Counted from the stretch's first letter, positions 15,018 to 23,818 are shown. The stretch: DNA of 32,518 nucleotides from SHLQ01 sp964441145 (GCA_964441145.1 CAYTUB010000028.1:1-32518); one strand, 5' to 3'. The notes: generated by a model from the letters alone, not told the origin. Numbers and translations are program-made.

Positions 15018-15572
15018 CTAGCTAACTTCGACGATGGCAAACAGCTCTGGGTCGAACTCGCCAAGGTTGCTCTTGATAGTCGCCGACGACATCAAGTCGA
15101 GGATTGGTTGAGGGTCAGCGATGTTTGCGATTACCCCTTGCAGCCAGAAGTTCCTGATGAGTGCCTCGTGGGCCTCGGTGCCGTTTATCTCGGCGAGTAC
15201 GTCTGGACGGAAGAAGCCCAAGAGAGCCGCTTCGGTTTCCAGGCGTGCCTGATCTGTCAAGACGATGTCTCGGTCCGCCAAGACCCGTTGCTCAGCGACG
15301 TTCTGGAGCCAGGTGACGCCAATCGAGCGCAGAGCCTGCGCGTCGACAACCGAACTACCAATCTCGGTATCAATAGCCATCGCAGCAGCGGCTTGCTCAA
15401 GCGATAGCCCAGGGGTTGCGGCGTCGGTTGGAAGCGTCCCGATTGAGGCCACGAGCTGTACGAGCTCTTGTTCGGTGATCGATTCGTCGCCGAGGCGGAT
15501 CGCTGCAGTATCTGTGGCACCGCAGGCACTCAGGAACAACAAGCCGACAAGAAGAAGAAGGAAGCGTCGCAT
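15018..15572 (-). CDS. Secreted lipoprotein, SurA N-terminal-like
   Basis: A 184-residue exported protein. The signal peptide MRRFLLLLVGLLFLSACG has a lipobox LSAC, so Cys17 is the predicted lipidation site. The mature part reads AIRLGDESITEQELVQLV, like the N-terminal region of SurA/PrsA-type periplasmic folding chaperones, without a parvulin domain. Lipoproteins of this type lie between mfd and mazG in other actinobacteria. The start is ATG 15572; upstream in-frame codons would bury the signal peptide. The function is probably envelope protein folding; this is weakly supported. Confidence 0.86.
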   Translation of the reverse strand: MRRFLLLLVGLLFLSACGATDTAAIRLGDESITEQELVQLVASIGTLPTDAATPGLSLEQAAAAMAIDTEIGSSVVDAQALRSIGVTWLQNVAEQRVLADRDIVLTDQARLETEAALLGFFRPDVLAEINGTEAHEALIRNFWLQGVIANIADPQPILDLMSSATIKSNLGEFDPELFAIVEVS

Positions 15573-15645
15573 CACGTCTTTAGCGTACGGCACTGGCTTG
15601 AACAACCGGCATACTTACGGCCAATACCGATGTGGCGCCACATCG

Positions 15646-18600
15646 CTATGTGTTGTCGGTGTCTTCGTCCGCCGGCAATAGGTCATCGAGGGCTCGCACG
15701 ATGTTTTCGGCGATGTTGCCCTTCTTCATACCCAGCTGCAAGAAACCACCATCGGCGGCCTTGTAGATCGAATGCTTGTAGATCCGGTCGAGACGAATTT
15801 GCTTTGAGGTCGGCAATTCGATCGGCGACATGCGGACGTTGAAGTCGGGGCCACCAAAACCTGGTCCTTTGCCAACGGTGAGTTCGGTGATCCCCACTCG
15901 TTTGCAGGTTGCCCGGACCGTCGCGACGTCGAGCAGATTGGCGACCGGGTCGGGAATCGGTCCGTATCGATCCAGCCACTCGCCCCGCACATTTTCGACT
16001 TCGTCCAACGTCGAGACGGCGGCCAAGCGACGGTATGCCTCAAGCCGCGCCTCCTCGGTTGGCATGTAGTCCTCTGGGATGAAGGCCTTGACCGGCAACT
16101 CGATCGTGATCTCGTCGGCTTCCTCGGCCGTTTCGCCTTTGAGCTCGCTGACCGCCTCGGTAACCATCTGGCAGTAGAGGTCGTACCCCACCGCAGCGAT
16201 GTGGCCGGACTGACCGGTCCCGAGCAAGTTTCCCGCGCCTCGGATCTCGAGGTCTCGCATGGCGATCTTGAAGCCGGAACCGAGGTCGGTGGCCTCGCCA
16301 ATGGTCTTGAGGCGTTCGTATGCCTGTTCGGTAAGCGACTTGTCGGGCGGAACCATCAGGTACGCGTACGCCCGCTGGCCCGAACGTCCAACACGGCCGC
16401 GGAGCTGGTGCATCTGCCCGAGCCCGAGAAGATCAGCTCGGTCGACGACAAGGGTGTTCACCGAGGGCATATCGATGCCGGACTCGATGATCGTGGTGCA
16501 TACGAGTACGTCGTATTCGCCGTCCCAGAAATCGAACACGACTTGTTCGAGCAAGGCTTCGTCCATCTGACCGTGCGCGATAGCTACACGGGCTTCGGGC
16601 ACCATCTCGCGAACCTTCGCGGCGGTGTGCTCGATGCTTTGGACACGGTTGTGCACGAAGAACACCTGCCCCTCACGCAAGAGCTCACGTCGGATGGCCT
16701 CGGTGATAGCCCGGTCGCTTTGCTCCCCGACATAGGTGAGGATCGGCTGTCGCTCAGATGGCGCCGTTTGCAGCAATGTCATGTCACGAATGCCAGTCAG
16801 GCTCATTTCGAGCGTTCGGGGAACCGGTGTTGCAGTGAGGGTCAAAACGTCGACGTTGGTCTTCAGCGTTTTGATGGTCTCCTTGTGTTTCACGCCAAAG
16901 CGCTGCTCTTCGTCGACGATCAGCAGGCCCAAGTCCTTGAATTCGAGCTCGGTGTTGAGCATCCGGTGGGTACCGATCAGCACATCGACTTTGCCGGTGT
17001 TCGCGTCCTTGATGACGGCCTTTGCCTGCGCGTTCGTCAGGAAGCGGCTGAGGACCTCGACGCGTACGGGAAAACTGGCAAAGCGTTCGGAGAATGTCTG
17101 ATGGTGTTGTTGTGCGAGCAAGGTCGTGGGCACAAGCACGGCGACCTGCTTGTTGTCTTGCACCGCTTTGAACGCGGCGCGCACAGCAATTTCGGTCTTG
17201 CCGAATCCAACATCGCCAACGACGAGTCGGTCCATTGGGTAGGGCCGTTCCATGTCTGCTTTGACGTCGGCGACCGCGGTGAGCTGGTCGGGTGTTTCCT
17301 CATAGGGAAACGAGTCCTCGAGTTCTCGCTGGAACGGTGTGTCCTGGGGAAATCCATGCCCGGGCGAGGTCACTCGACGCTGATACAGAACTACGAGTTC
17401 CTGGGCGATCTCGGCGACCTCGGACTGCACCTTGGCCTTGGTCTTGGCCCAATCCGAACCACCCATCTTCGAAAGCGTTGGGCTGTCTCCGCCCGTGTAA
17501 TGACGAACGACGCCAATCTGATCGGTTGGAACATACAACTTGTCGGCGCCCCGGTATTCGAGGAGCAGGTAGTCACGTTCCACGCCTCCCAGGGCGCGGG
17601 TGACCATGCCTCCAAAGCGGGCCACGCCGTGCTGGTGATGCACCACGTAGTCGCCTGGCGCCAGGTCATCAAAGGTGTCCTGAGCGGTGTTAGCTCGAGC
17701 TCGTGCCCGCCGATGTGTGCGGCGGCGACCGGTGATGTCGGACTCGGAAAGAACCGCCACCTTCGAATTGGTAAAGACCGCGCCGCGTTCCAGCGGTGCG
17801 ACCACGATCCCGGACTTCTCGCCCAGCGAGTCGAGCACCGGCAAGTCGACGCCGTGTTCGGATAGCAGCACGGCGAGACGAGGCCCCGTGCCTGAACCGT
17901 CTGCACCCACAACAATGCGATAGCCATCGGCCATCAAGCGCTGGAGCTGGGTCACCAGCGGTGGTGGATCACCAAGGGGCGATTCCCATCCCGTCGCGGC
18001 CATCACCGACACGTCGGGCCCGTCGGGAACGACCGTCATCGTCCAAATGGGAGCACGGGTATTGGCGAGCATTCGTTCGAAGGGCAGGTGCAGGCGAGGG
18101 AAGCCGTCTTCGTCTTCACCTGATGCGACCGCTCCCCAGGTCTTCGCCAACGTCTTTGCCAGATCGGCTTCTTCGTCGAGAATGTCCGTCGCGCGGTCTC
18201 GTAGGCGGCGCGGTTCGAGCAGCACGACGAGCGCGTCATCGTCGAGGTGATCGCCAAGAACGGCTTCGGAATCGGTGAGCCAGGGAAGCCACGACTCCAT
18301 CCCGTCAAAGAACTCTCCGTCGGCGAGACGTTCCCACTGTTCGCGGCCCCACGGTTGAGACCCGACGAGCGTCGCGGCGCGTTCTTGGATCGCCTCGGAG
18401 GCGACCACTTCTCGTGCCGGGTGGATCGTGACCTCGGAGCGAGCAACCGTCGACCGTTGGTCGTTGACTCCAAACTCACTGAGGCGGTCGACCTCATCTC
18501 CCCAGAGGTCGATGCGGATGGGTGCATTCGAGGTGCTCGGGTAGACGTCGACGATCGATCCACGCACAGCGAACTGGCCGCGGGCTTCGACTTGGGGTTC

Positions 18601-19101
18601 TCTGCGGTAACCGAACCCAACGAGTTCTTGGGCGAGCTCGCCAATGTCGAACTGGTCCCCTACCCCGACGATGATCGGGTCGATGGCTTCGATCTCCGGG
18701 CCGAGTCGCTGCACCAACGCACGGGCAGAGGCGACCACGACACGCGGACGCTGCGCTGGGTCGCGTAGTCGCCACAGCACTTCGAGCCTGCGTCCCATGG
18801 TCTCGACGTTTGGACTGATGCGTTCGAATGGCAGCGTTTCCCATGCGGGGAAAAGCGCAACCTCATCCTCGCCGAGATAGCGGCCGAGGTCGGAGCGAAG
18901 ACGTTCGGCTTCGGTAGAGGTCGGTACGGCGATTACGACCGGGGACCGATCGGTCTCTGCGGCGATCGAGGCGATGGTGAGCGGCCGTGCGGCTTCGGGA
19001 ACCGCAAGTACAGCGTCGCGTTTACCCATGACCGAGACCAGAGCAGGGTCATCGACCAGGGCGCGCGTGAGCGAGCGCAAAGGCCCGGTTTGGTTGCTCA
19101 C
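15646..19101 (-). CDS. mfd: Transcription-repair coupling factor Mfd
   Basis: An ATP-driven translocase that dislodges RNA polymerase stalled at DNA lesions and recruits UvrA. The 1151-residue length is typical. In order: a UvrB-homology N-terminus (FPAWETLPFERISPN), a CarD-like RNA-polymerase-interacting domain at about 472-535 (GDYVVHHQHGVARFGG), and helicase motifs including Walker A GDVGFGKTE near 627-635 and the DEEQRFG box near 726. The translocation motif region around RGRVGRSGQRAYAYL and the C-terminal TRCF domain (about 990-1090) follow. The GTG start overlaps the pth stop by four bases (GTGA). Confidence 0.97.
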   Translation of the reverse strand: MSNQTGPLRSLTRALVDDPALVSVMGKRDAVLAVPEAARPLTIASIAAETDRSPVVIAVPTSTEAERLRSDLGRYLGEDEVALFPAWETLPFERISPNVETMGRRLEVLWRLRDPAQRPRVVVASARALVQRLGPEIEAIDPIIVGVGDQFDIGELAQELVGFGYRREPQVEARGQFAVRGSIVDVYPSTSNAPIRIDLWGDEVDRLSEFGVNDQRSTVARSEVTIHPAREVVASEAIQERAATLVGSQPWGREQWERLADGEFFDGMESWLPWLTDSEAVLGDHLDDDALVVLLEPRRLRDRATDILDEEADLAKTLAKTWGAVASGEDEDGFPRLHLPFERMLANTRAPIWTMTVVPDGPDVSVMAATGWESPLGDPPPLVTQLQRLMADGYRIVVGADGSGTGPRLAVLLSEHGVDLPVLDSLGEKSGIVVAPLERGAVFTNSKVAVLSESDITGRRRTHRRARARANTAQDTFDDLAPGDYVVHHQHGVARFGGMVTRALGGVERDYLLLEYRGADKLYVPTDQIGVVRHYTGGDSPTLSKMGGSDWAKTKAKVQSEVAEIAQELVVLYQRRVTSPGHGFPQDTPFQRELEDSFPYEETPDQLTAVADVKADMERPYPMDRLVVGDVGFGKTEIAVRAAFKAVQDNKQVAVLVPTTLLAQQHHQTFSERFASFPVRVEVLSRFLTNAQAKAVIKDANTGKVDVLIGTHRMLNTELEFKDLGLLIVDEEQRFGVKHKETIKTLKTNVDVLTLTATPVPRTLEMSLTGIRDMTLLQTAPSERQPILTYVGEQSDRAITEAIRRELLREGQVFFVHNRVQSIEHTAAKVREMVPEARVAIAHGQMDEALLEQVVFDFWDGEYDVLVCTTIIESGIDMPSVNTLVVDRADLLGLGQMHQLRGRVGRSGQRAYAYLMVPPDKSLTEQAYERLKTIGEATDLGSGFKIAMRDLEIRGAGNLLGTGQSGHIAAVGYDLYCQMVTEAVSELKGETAEEADEITIELPVKAFIPEDYMPTEEARLEAYRRLAAVSTLDEVENVRGEWLDRYGPIPDPVANLLDVATVRATCKRVGITELTVGKGPGFGGPDFNVRMSPIELPTSKQIRLDRIYKHSIYKAADGGFLQLGMKKGNIAENIVRALDDLLPADEDTDNT

Positions 19102-19712
19102 GAGCGGTTCACGTTGTTCATCAAGTCATCGAAGTCGTCGGTTGCCACGAGTGCAGCGATGTCGGCAGCCTTCTCGATTTCGATATCGAGAAGTTCGCGA
19201 TCAGCCTTGCCTGGGCGACGCAGCACATGATCGGAGACGGACTGACGTCCCGGGGGACGTCCGATGCCAATACGAAGCCGCAGGAAGTCTTGGGTGTGGA
19301 TGTGTCGGGTGATCGATTTCAGGCCGTTGTGGCCAGCGAGCCCGCCGCCGCGCTTGAGCTTGGAACGTCCCGCTTCGATGTCGAGTTCGTCGTGGATCAC
19401 CAAGACCGCTTCGGGGTCTTCGATGCCATGACGTCGCATGAGGTCGCGGACACTTCGCCCGGAATGATTCATAAATGTCTGCGGGAACGCCGCGACGACG
19501 CGCAACTCACCTATCCGCAGTTCGGCGACGAGAGCGGCTTGTTTGGTTGGTGAGAGTGATCCGCGATGGTTTGCGACGAGCACTTCGACCGCTTCAGCAC
19601 CCACGTTGTGGCGCGTGCCTTCGTATTTGTCGCCCGGGTTCCCCAAGCCGACCACCAATAGGTCGGCTGGGGTACCCGTGCGCTCAGTTTGTTTTGGCTT
19701 TCGGCCGAACAC
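19098..19712 (-). CDS. pth: Peptidyl-tRNA hydrolase
   Basis: It cleaves peptides from prematurely released peptidyl-tRNA, freeing the tRNA. The 204-residue protein has VVGLGNPGDKY (20-30), GTRHNVG with the catalytic His35, the substrate-gating FMNHSG (Asn82) and HDELD (Asp108). Residues 1-16 (MFGRKPKQTERTGTPA) are a non-conserved extension, so a later start is possible, but no better ATG or GTG is present. It follows rplY, the usual actinobacterial pairing, and overlaps mfd. Confidence 0.94.
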   Translation of the reverse strand: MFGRKPKQTERTGTPADLLVVGLGNPGDKYEGTRHNVGAEAVEVLVANHRGSLSPTKQAALVAELRIGELRVVAAFPQTFMNHSGRSVRDLMRRHGIEDPEAVLVIHDELDIEAGRSKLKRGGGLAGHNGLKSITRHIHTQDFLRLRIGIGRPPGRQSVSDHVLRRPGKADRELLDIEIEKAADIAALVATDDFDDLMNNVNRS

Positions 19713-19736
19713 GGACAGTCAGGTCGGCGGGGACGC

Positions 19737-20408
19737 TTAGCCCTCGCCGTCCCCTTCGCCCTCGGCTGCTTCGCCATCGGCAGCTTCGCCGTCGGCAGCT
19801 TCGCCCTCTTCGCCCTCGGCGGCTTCCTCTTCACGCATGGCTTCGATGGTCGAACGGGTAACAACGGCTGATGCCAGTGTCTCTTCGGGGTCCATTGCAG
19901 TGCGGACACCCTCGGGCAAGATGACATCGGAGACGGTGATGGTTTCGCCAACTTCGAGCTCGCTGATGTCGGCGGTGACCTCGGTTGGGATCGCGTCTGG
20001 CTTCGAAAGCACGGCGACCACGAATGCCGTTTGGTCGACCATGCCCGAGACCTGGGTGACGTTGCGAGCTTCGCCGATGAGGATCAATGGAACCTCAACC
20101 TCAACCTCAGCATTTGGATCGAGACGAATGAAGTCGACGTGCAGGACGTCACGACGGGTGGGGTGACGCTGGATGTCCTTGATGATCGAGAGCTGTTGGT
20201 CGCCTCCGATATCGAGGGTCATCAGTGCGTTGACGCCAGCCTCGGTGTTGAGGGCACGACGAAGCGAAGGCCAATCAACAGAGATAGAAACCGGATCTTG
20301 GCCCAGGCCGTACACAACGGCTGGGACTTGGCCTTCGCGACGCAGGCGTCGGCTCGATCGGGTTCCGGTCATACGACCGGTTTGTGCAGTGAGAAGTAGC
20401 TCGCTCAT
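19737..20408 (-). CDS. rplY: 50S ribosomal protein bL25, CTC form
   Basis: It binds 5S rRNA in the large subunit. The 223-residue protein is the long general-stress (Ctc) form: an N-terminal 5S-binding domain (GRMTGTRSSRRLRREGQVPAVVYG near 11-34, RHPTRRDVLHVDF) and a TL5-type C-terminal beta domain (about 95-185). The last 35 residues form an acidic tail of repeated GEAAD units encoded by near-identical 15-bp repeats. An AAGGA ribosome site precedes the ATG. It lies between prs and pth. Confidence 0.95.
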   Translation of the reverse strand: MSELLLTAQTGRMTGTRSSRRLRREGQVPAVVYGLGQDPVSISVDWPSLRRALNTEAGVNALMTLDIGGDQQLSIIKDIQRHPTRRDVLHVDFIRLDPNAEVEVEVPLILIGEARNVTQVSGMVDQTAFVVAVLSKPDAIPTEVTADISELEVGETITVSDVILPEGVRTAMDPEETLASAVVTRSTIEAMREEEAAEGEEGEAADGEAADGEAAEGEGDGEG

Positions 20409-20508
20409 GGCGCCATCCTTCGTCTAGTGAATTGTCAGCTGTGCAGTGTAGCCAGCTAGCCCAAACGTTTGCGCTTCATTCCAGGAGCGAGGGACGAGCA
20501 ACGTAACA

Positions 20509-20567
20509 GCGCCTCTGGCGCAGCAGCCGAGCATCGAGGGCCGCCAGGCCCGGATTGCGACCGCTGC
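20509..20567. other. Hairpin-rich spacer between prs and rplY
   Basis: The 169-bp gap 20409-20577 carries no gene. It holds GCGCC-TCT-GGCGC (20509-20521), the reverse complement of the 13-mer at 4301-4313, and GGGCC-GCCA-GGCCC (20538-20551) nested inside GCAGC/GCTGC arms. These lie just behind the prs stop and may terminate prs or process the prs-rplY transcript. No U-tract is present. Confidence 0.45.
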
Positions 20568-20577
20568 GAAAGTACAG

Positions 20578-21561
20578 CTACGCGAGGTTCTTTCCGTCAA
20601 AGATCTCCGAGACGGTGGTGTCCTTGAATACCGCTTCGATCGCCTTGGCAATGATTTCGGCAACCGACAACACGACGAGCTTGTCGAATTGCTTGTCGGG
20701 TCCGATCGGAAGCGTGTCGGTGACGACGACCTTTTCGATGACGGAGTCCTTGAGACGCTGCACGGCGGGACCGGACAGCACCGGATGGGTCGTCGCGGCG
20801 ATTACTGAACGAGCGCCGCGTTCGGCGAGTTGCTCAGCTGCCGCGACGATGGTGCCGCCAGTGTCGATCATGTCGTCGATTAGGACGCAGACCTTGTCTT
20901 CGACCTCGCCGACTACGTCCTTGGCCACAACGCTGTTCTTCTGCCCGGCGACGCGCCGCTTGTGCACGATGGCAAGCGACGCCCCGAGCTGGTTGGCATA
21001 GCGCTCGGCTACTTTTACTCGGCCGGCGTCGGGCGATACGACCACGAGATCGTCGCTGTGAAGCATTTTCAGATAGTCAACGAGGACTGGCATGGCCGTG
21101 AGGTGGTCGACGGGGCCATCGAAGAAGCCCTGGATCTGACCCGAATGCAGGTCGACGCTGACAAGGCGGTCGGCACCGGCCGCAGCGAACATGTTGGCCA
21201 CAAGCTTTGCGGTGATTGGTTCGCGTCCGGCAGATTTACGATCTTGGCGCCCATATCCGTAGAAGGGGGCCACCACCGTGATTCGCTTGGCCGACGCGCG
21301 GTTCGCAGCATCGACCATGACGAGATGTTCGATGAGCGAGTCGTTGATCGAGCCTTCGTCCCACGAGGAGTGGGTGTTGATGATGAAGACGTCGGACCCG
21401 CGAATCGACTTTGAGAATCGACAGTGAATCTCGCCATTGGAGAACTCGGCGATGTTCGCCTCGCCGACGTCGGTGTCCAACGTCGTTGCCACAGCTTGAG
21501 CAAGTGCACTGCTGTTCCGGCCGGCAAATAGCGCCAGCTTCTTTTCGGTGACCTGCTCCAT
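20578..21561 (-). CDS. prs: Ribose-phosphate pyrophosphokinase
   Basis: It makes phosphoribosyl pyrophosphate from ribose 5-phosphate and ATP for nucleotide, His and Trp synthesis. The 327-residue protein shows NDSLIEHLVM (73-82), the flexible-loop YGRQDRK (103-109), DLHSGQIQGFF (137-147), VVSPDAGRVK and the PRPP-binding loop VLIDDMIDTGGT (226-237). A GGAGAGAAG ribosome site lies just before the ATG. In related actinobacteria glmU precedes prs, and here the degenerate GlmU-like gene does, 60 bases away. Confidence 0.97.
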   Translation of the reverse strand: MEQVTEKKLALFAGRNSSALAQAVATTLDTDVGEANIAEFSNGEIHCRFSKSIRGSDVFIINTHSSWDEGSINDSLIEHLVMVDAANRASAKRITVVAPFYGYGRQDRKSAGREPITAKLVANMFAAAGADRLVSVDLHSGQIQGFFDGPVDHLTAMPVLVDYLKMLHSDDLVVVSPDAGRVKVAERYANQLGASLAIVHKRRVAGQKNSVVAKDVVGEVEDKVCVLIDDMIDTGGTIVAAAEQLAERGARSVIAATTHPVLSGPAVQRLKDSVIEKVVVTDTLPIGPDKQFDKLVVLSVAEIIAKAIEAVFKDTTVSEIFDGKNLA

Positions 21562-21621
21562 GTACTTCTCTCCGGGGGGATTCTGCTGGTGGGTCCAGCC
21601 GCGCTAGTCGGTCGCTCGTTC

Positions 21622-22638
21622 TCAGTCGTCCGCTGGTTCGAGCACGCTAAAGGGCTTCAATGCAGCTCTCGGTGGCACTTCCACACTGCGCACCACGCAG
21701 TGAGGCACGTCTGCCGAACTGCCAATAACGGCGTCGATGAGATGACTGTTAGGCCCAATTCGCGCACCGTCGGCAATGACTGTGCGTCCCTCGATCACCG
21801 TGCCCGGTAGGACCTCGACGCCTTTACCGAGGTGCACCGTGGCATCGATGGCCACTTGACCTGGGTCAGCCATGACGACCCCCCGCTCGATCCAATTCAT
21901 CAGCACGCGCTGGCGAAGCGTTGCTTCAACCGCCGTGCGAGATGCCCCCGATTGCACGATCTCGAGCCGACCTGGATAGTCGAGAGTCTCGACCCGGTGA
22001 CCGGCGTTGCTGAGTGCGGCTGCGGCATCGGCAGCGATGGCTTGGTATCCGCTACCCCTGCTGCTGCGCCGTAAGGCGGCTAAGAGCACGTCGGCGCGAA
22101 AGCATGCAATCGACCCGCCACCGATGGGAACGTCGGTAATCGACGCCACGCGACCGTGCTCATCTCGGGTGATCACCGGTTCGGTGTTGTCGTGTTCGAC
22201 CTCACCCACACACGTCGTCGCCGATGCCCCAGACGTCACATGATGGTCGATAATTCGGCGGAGATCGGTGCTCGTTATCTGGGGGCAGGATTCCGACAGA
22301 AGCAGCACGTGCGATGTGTCGCGAAAGATGAAGTCGGCTCCGAGGCCCTCGATTGCTGACTCGATCGTTGCGACGGCGGTCGCAGCGGGCATGACGATGC
22401 TGATCGCCATGTCGTCTGGGCGACCACCCAAAGCATCGCTAATGGCGTTGCTTGGGGTCGATGACACGACGGCCACACGCCGTATCGAGGCCCCGAGCGC
22501 TGCATCGATGACCCATTCGTGGAGCGACTTTCCGGCGATGGGGGAAAGATGCGATGTCCCTTCGGGACGCTTTGCTTCAAGCGTGAACTCCGAGGGAAGA
22601 ATCAGTGCAGCGAACTGCAGGCGCTCCATACCGTCCAT
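21622..22638 (-). CDS. GlmU-like protein, truncated and lacking both sets of catalytic residues
   Basis: It sits exactly where actinobacteria have bifunctional glmU (before prs) and keeps the layout: a nucleotidyltransferase-like domain (PIAGKSLHEWVIDAALGASI, like GlmU AGKAMVQHVIDAA) and the beginning of a left-handed beta-helix (ATVHLGKGVEVLPGTVIEG). With 338 residues it is about 120-140 short, ending before the helix coils that hold the acetyltransferase histidine. The N-terminal LAAGxGTRM loop has become LILPSEFTLEAKRP, the QLGTxHA motif is gone, and the metal-binding GDVPL segment reads SESCPQI. Both activities are therefore predicted lost. Starts at TTG 22680 or ATG 22629 are possible. 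Confidence 0.75.
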   Translation of the reverse strand: MDGMERLQFAALILPSEFTLEAKRPEGTSHLSPIAGKSLHEWVIDAALGASIRRVAVVSSTPSNAISDALGGRPDDMAISIVMPAATAVATIESAIEGLGADFIFRDTSHVLLLSESCPQITSTDLRRIIDHHVTSGASATTCVGEVEHDNTEPVITRDEHGRVASITDVPIGGGSIACFRADVLLAALRRSSRGSGYQAIAADAAAALSNAGHRVETLDYPGRLEIVQSGASRTAVEATLRQRVLMNWIERGVVMADPGQVAIDATVHLGKGVEVLPGTVIEGRTVIADGARIGPNSHLIDAVIGSSADVPHCVVRSVEVPPRAALKPFSVLEPADD

Positions 22639-22738
22639 TGTTACCGCATCGCGGCCCGCGATGGCGACAACAGCATTCAATTCACCAATCGATAACCCAT
22701 CGAGCTTTTGCCCGTGGTCTGGAAGGTTGACGAATTAG

Positions 22739-22811
22739 CTGGCCGAGCAGGGATCGAACCTGCGACCTCCTGAATCAAAATCAGGCGTTCTACCAACTGA
22801 ACTATCGGCCA
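22739..22811 (-). tRNA. tRNA-Gln (anticodon TTG)
   Basis: A 73-nt cloverleaf: the acceptor stem TGGCCGA/TCGGCCA is perfect, the anticodon stem CCTGA/TCAGG holds loop TTTTGAT with anticodon TTG, and the T-loop reads GTTCGATCC. The 3' CCA is not encoded (the next bases read CTA). Confidence 0.96.
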
Positions 22812-22848
22812 CCGAGCCACTGGCAAACCAGCGGCGCGAAGTGGTGTT

Positions 22849-22947
22849 CTAGCGACCGCGTTGACGTTGCGCGCGGGTGCGCTTCAGCATCTTGCGGTGT
22901 TTCTTCTTACGCATGCGCTTACGGCGCTTCTTTACAAGGGATCCCAT
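22849..22947 (-). CDS. Small basic ribosomal protein bS22 (AURKAIP1/COX24 domain)
   Basis: A 32-residue protein that starts MGSLVKKRRKRMRKKKHRKM and ends in an Arg/Gln-rich tail. The KKRRKRM-KKKHRK core is the AURKAIP1/COX24 domain of the actinobacterial small-subunit protein bS22, seen in mycobacterial 30S structures. It is too short for most gene finders. It lies 37 bases upstream of tRNA-Gln on the same strand, so both may share a transcript. No clear ribosome site precedes the ATG. The pattern match to bS22 is close over the full length. Confidence 0.9.
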   Translation of the reverse strand: MGSLVKKRRKRMRKKKHRKMLKRTRAQRQRGR

Positions 22948-22993
22948 AACGCTGCTACGTTAGCGGACTGATCCAACGGTCCCGCCCCCAGAG

Positions 22994-23085
22994 GACCCAG
23001 ATTCTTTTTGAATCGGGTCTGCGTTTCGCTCAGTCGTGACGTGCGTTTCACCGTCTCAGGCGGTGATTGGCGGTGTTGGACCGCC
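22994..23085 (-). terminator. Three hairpins downstream of ispE
   Basis: Directly after the ispE stop come GGCGGT-N5-ACCGCC (23069-23085) and TCACCG-N7-CGGTGA (23048-23066). Further on is GACCC-A-GATTC, a five-T loop, and GAATC-G-GGTC (22994-23019, one mismatch; the loop is five A on the minus strand). They probably end ispE transcription ahead of the bS22 gene. The remaining bases of the 139-bp gap presumably hold the bS22 promoter, which I could not identify. Confidence 0.5.
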
Positions 23086-23086
23086 T

Positions 23087-23818
23087 CTAGTGGGCGCGGA
23101 TTGTGCGGTAGACGCTGCCCGCTTGGGGAAAGTCGCCCTCGACGAACCATGAGCTGCCGCTTCCTGCGAGTCGAGGGGTTTGTCCGGTCGCGTTCCCGAG
23201 AGCGTCGCGGGTCTCGGCTAACTCGGGGGCAACGGCGAGCGCTGCCGGTTCGAGGTCGTTGCCGTTGTCCCCTTCGGGAAATCCCATCGCATCCCATTGC
23301 GCATACACCGCAGGAGTAGAGCAATGGACCTGAGGCGTGACGATCGTGAAGGTTTGGTCTCGGAATGGGAGCGGTTCGACAATCTCACCAATGCCACGTA
23401 CTCGAGCACGCCCTCCCATCACACAAAAGGCGACGTCGGCTCCAATCGTTGCTGCACGTTCGACGTCGGTGAAACCTGCCCAGCGAAGAACAGCGGCTGC
23501 ATCTGCGCTGCCACCACCGAGGCCAGCTCCAGCGGGAATGTGCTTGTCGAGGTGCACGCCGACCTGCATACCGGCGAGCTGTGCGGCTTTCGTAATGAGG
23601 TTGTTCTCCGGGTCGATGTCCGCGACGGATTCACCAACGATGGTGACCCCGGATCCGCCGGGAGTAATGGTCAGTTCGTCGTAGAAATCGAGAGCGACCA
23701 TTTCAGCATCGATCTCGTGCATGCCGTCTTCGCGTACCCCGATGACCCGCAGACTTGTCGTGAGCTTCGCCGGAGCAAGGATCACCTGCTGGTTACGTTG
23801 GGTGTCCTCGGTATTCAT
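23087..23818 (-). CDS. ispE: 4-diphosphocytidyl-2-C-methyl-D-erythritol kinase
   Basis: A GHMP kinase that phosphorylates the 2-hydroxyl of CDP-methylerythritol in the non-mevalonate isoprenoid pathway. The ATP-binding glycine loop PAGAGLGGGSADAAA is at 95-109, the N-terminal APAKLTTSLRVIG matches the family PAK motif, and a C-terminal LAGSGSSWFVEG matches the third GHMP motif. At 243 residues it is shorter than the usual 280-310, with loss mainly in the C-terminal half. The PAKxN asparagine is replaced by threonine. Its ATG overlaps the rsmA stop (ATGA), the conserved rsmA-ispE arrangement. Confidence 0.93.
   Translation of the reverse strand: MNTEDTQRNQQVILAPAKLTTSLRVIGVREDGMHEIDAEMVALDFYDELTITPGGSGVTIVGESVADIDPENNLITKAAQLAGMQVGVHLDKHIPAGAGLGGGSADAAAVLRWAGFTDVERAATIGADVAFCVMGGRARVRGIGEIVEPLPFRDQTFTIVTPQVHCSTPAVYAQWDAMGFPEGDNGNDLEPAALAVAPELAETRDALGNATGQTPRLAGSGSSWFVEGDFPQAGSVYRTIRAH

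Noticed and set aside
16201..17865. 554-residue frame on the plus strand opposite mfd
   Set aside because: It is antisense to the conserved helicase core of Mfd and has no family features. Long shadow frames are expected at this GC content.
21562..21621. Frameshifted remainder of GlmU between the GlmU-like gene and prs
   Set aside because: Only 60 bases are available, and no left-handed helix hexapeptides are visible in any frame.
22739..22950. CRISPR or phage attachment site near the tRNA-Gln gene
   Set aside because: There are no spaced direct repeats, no duplicated tRNA 3' end and no integrase nearby.
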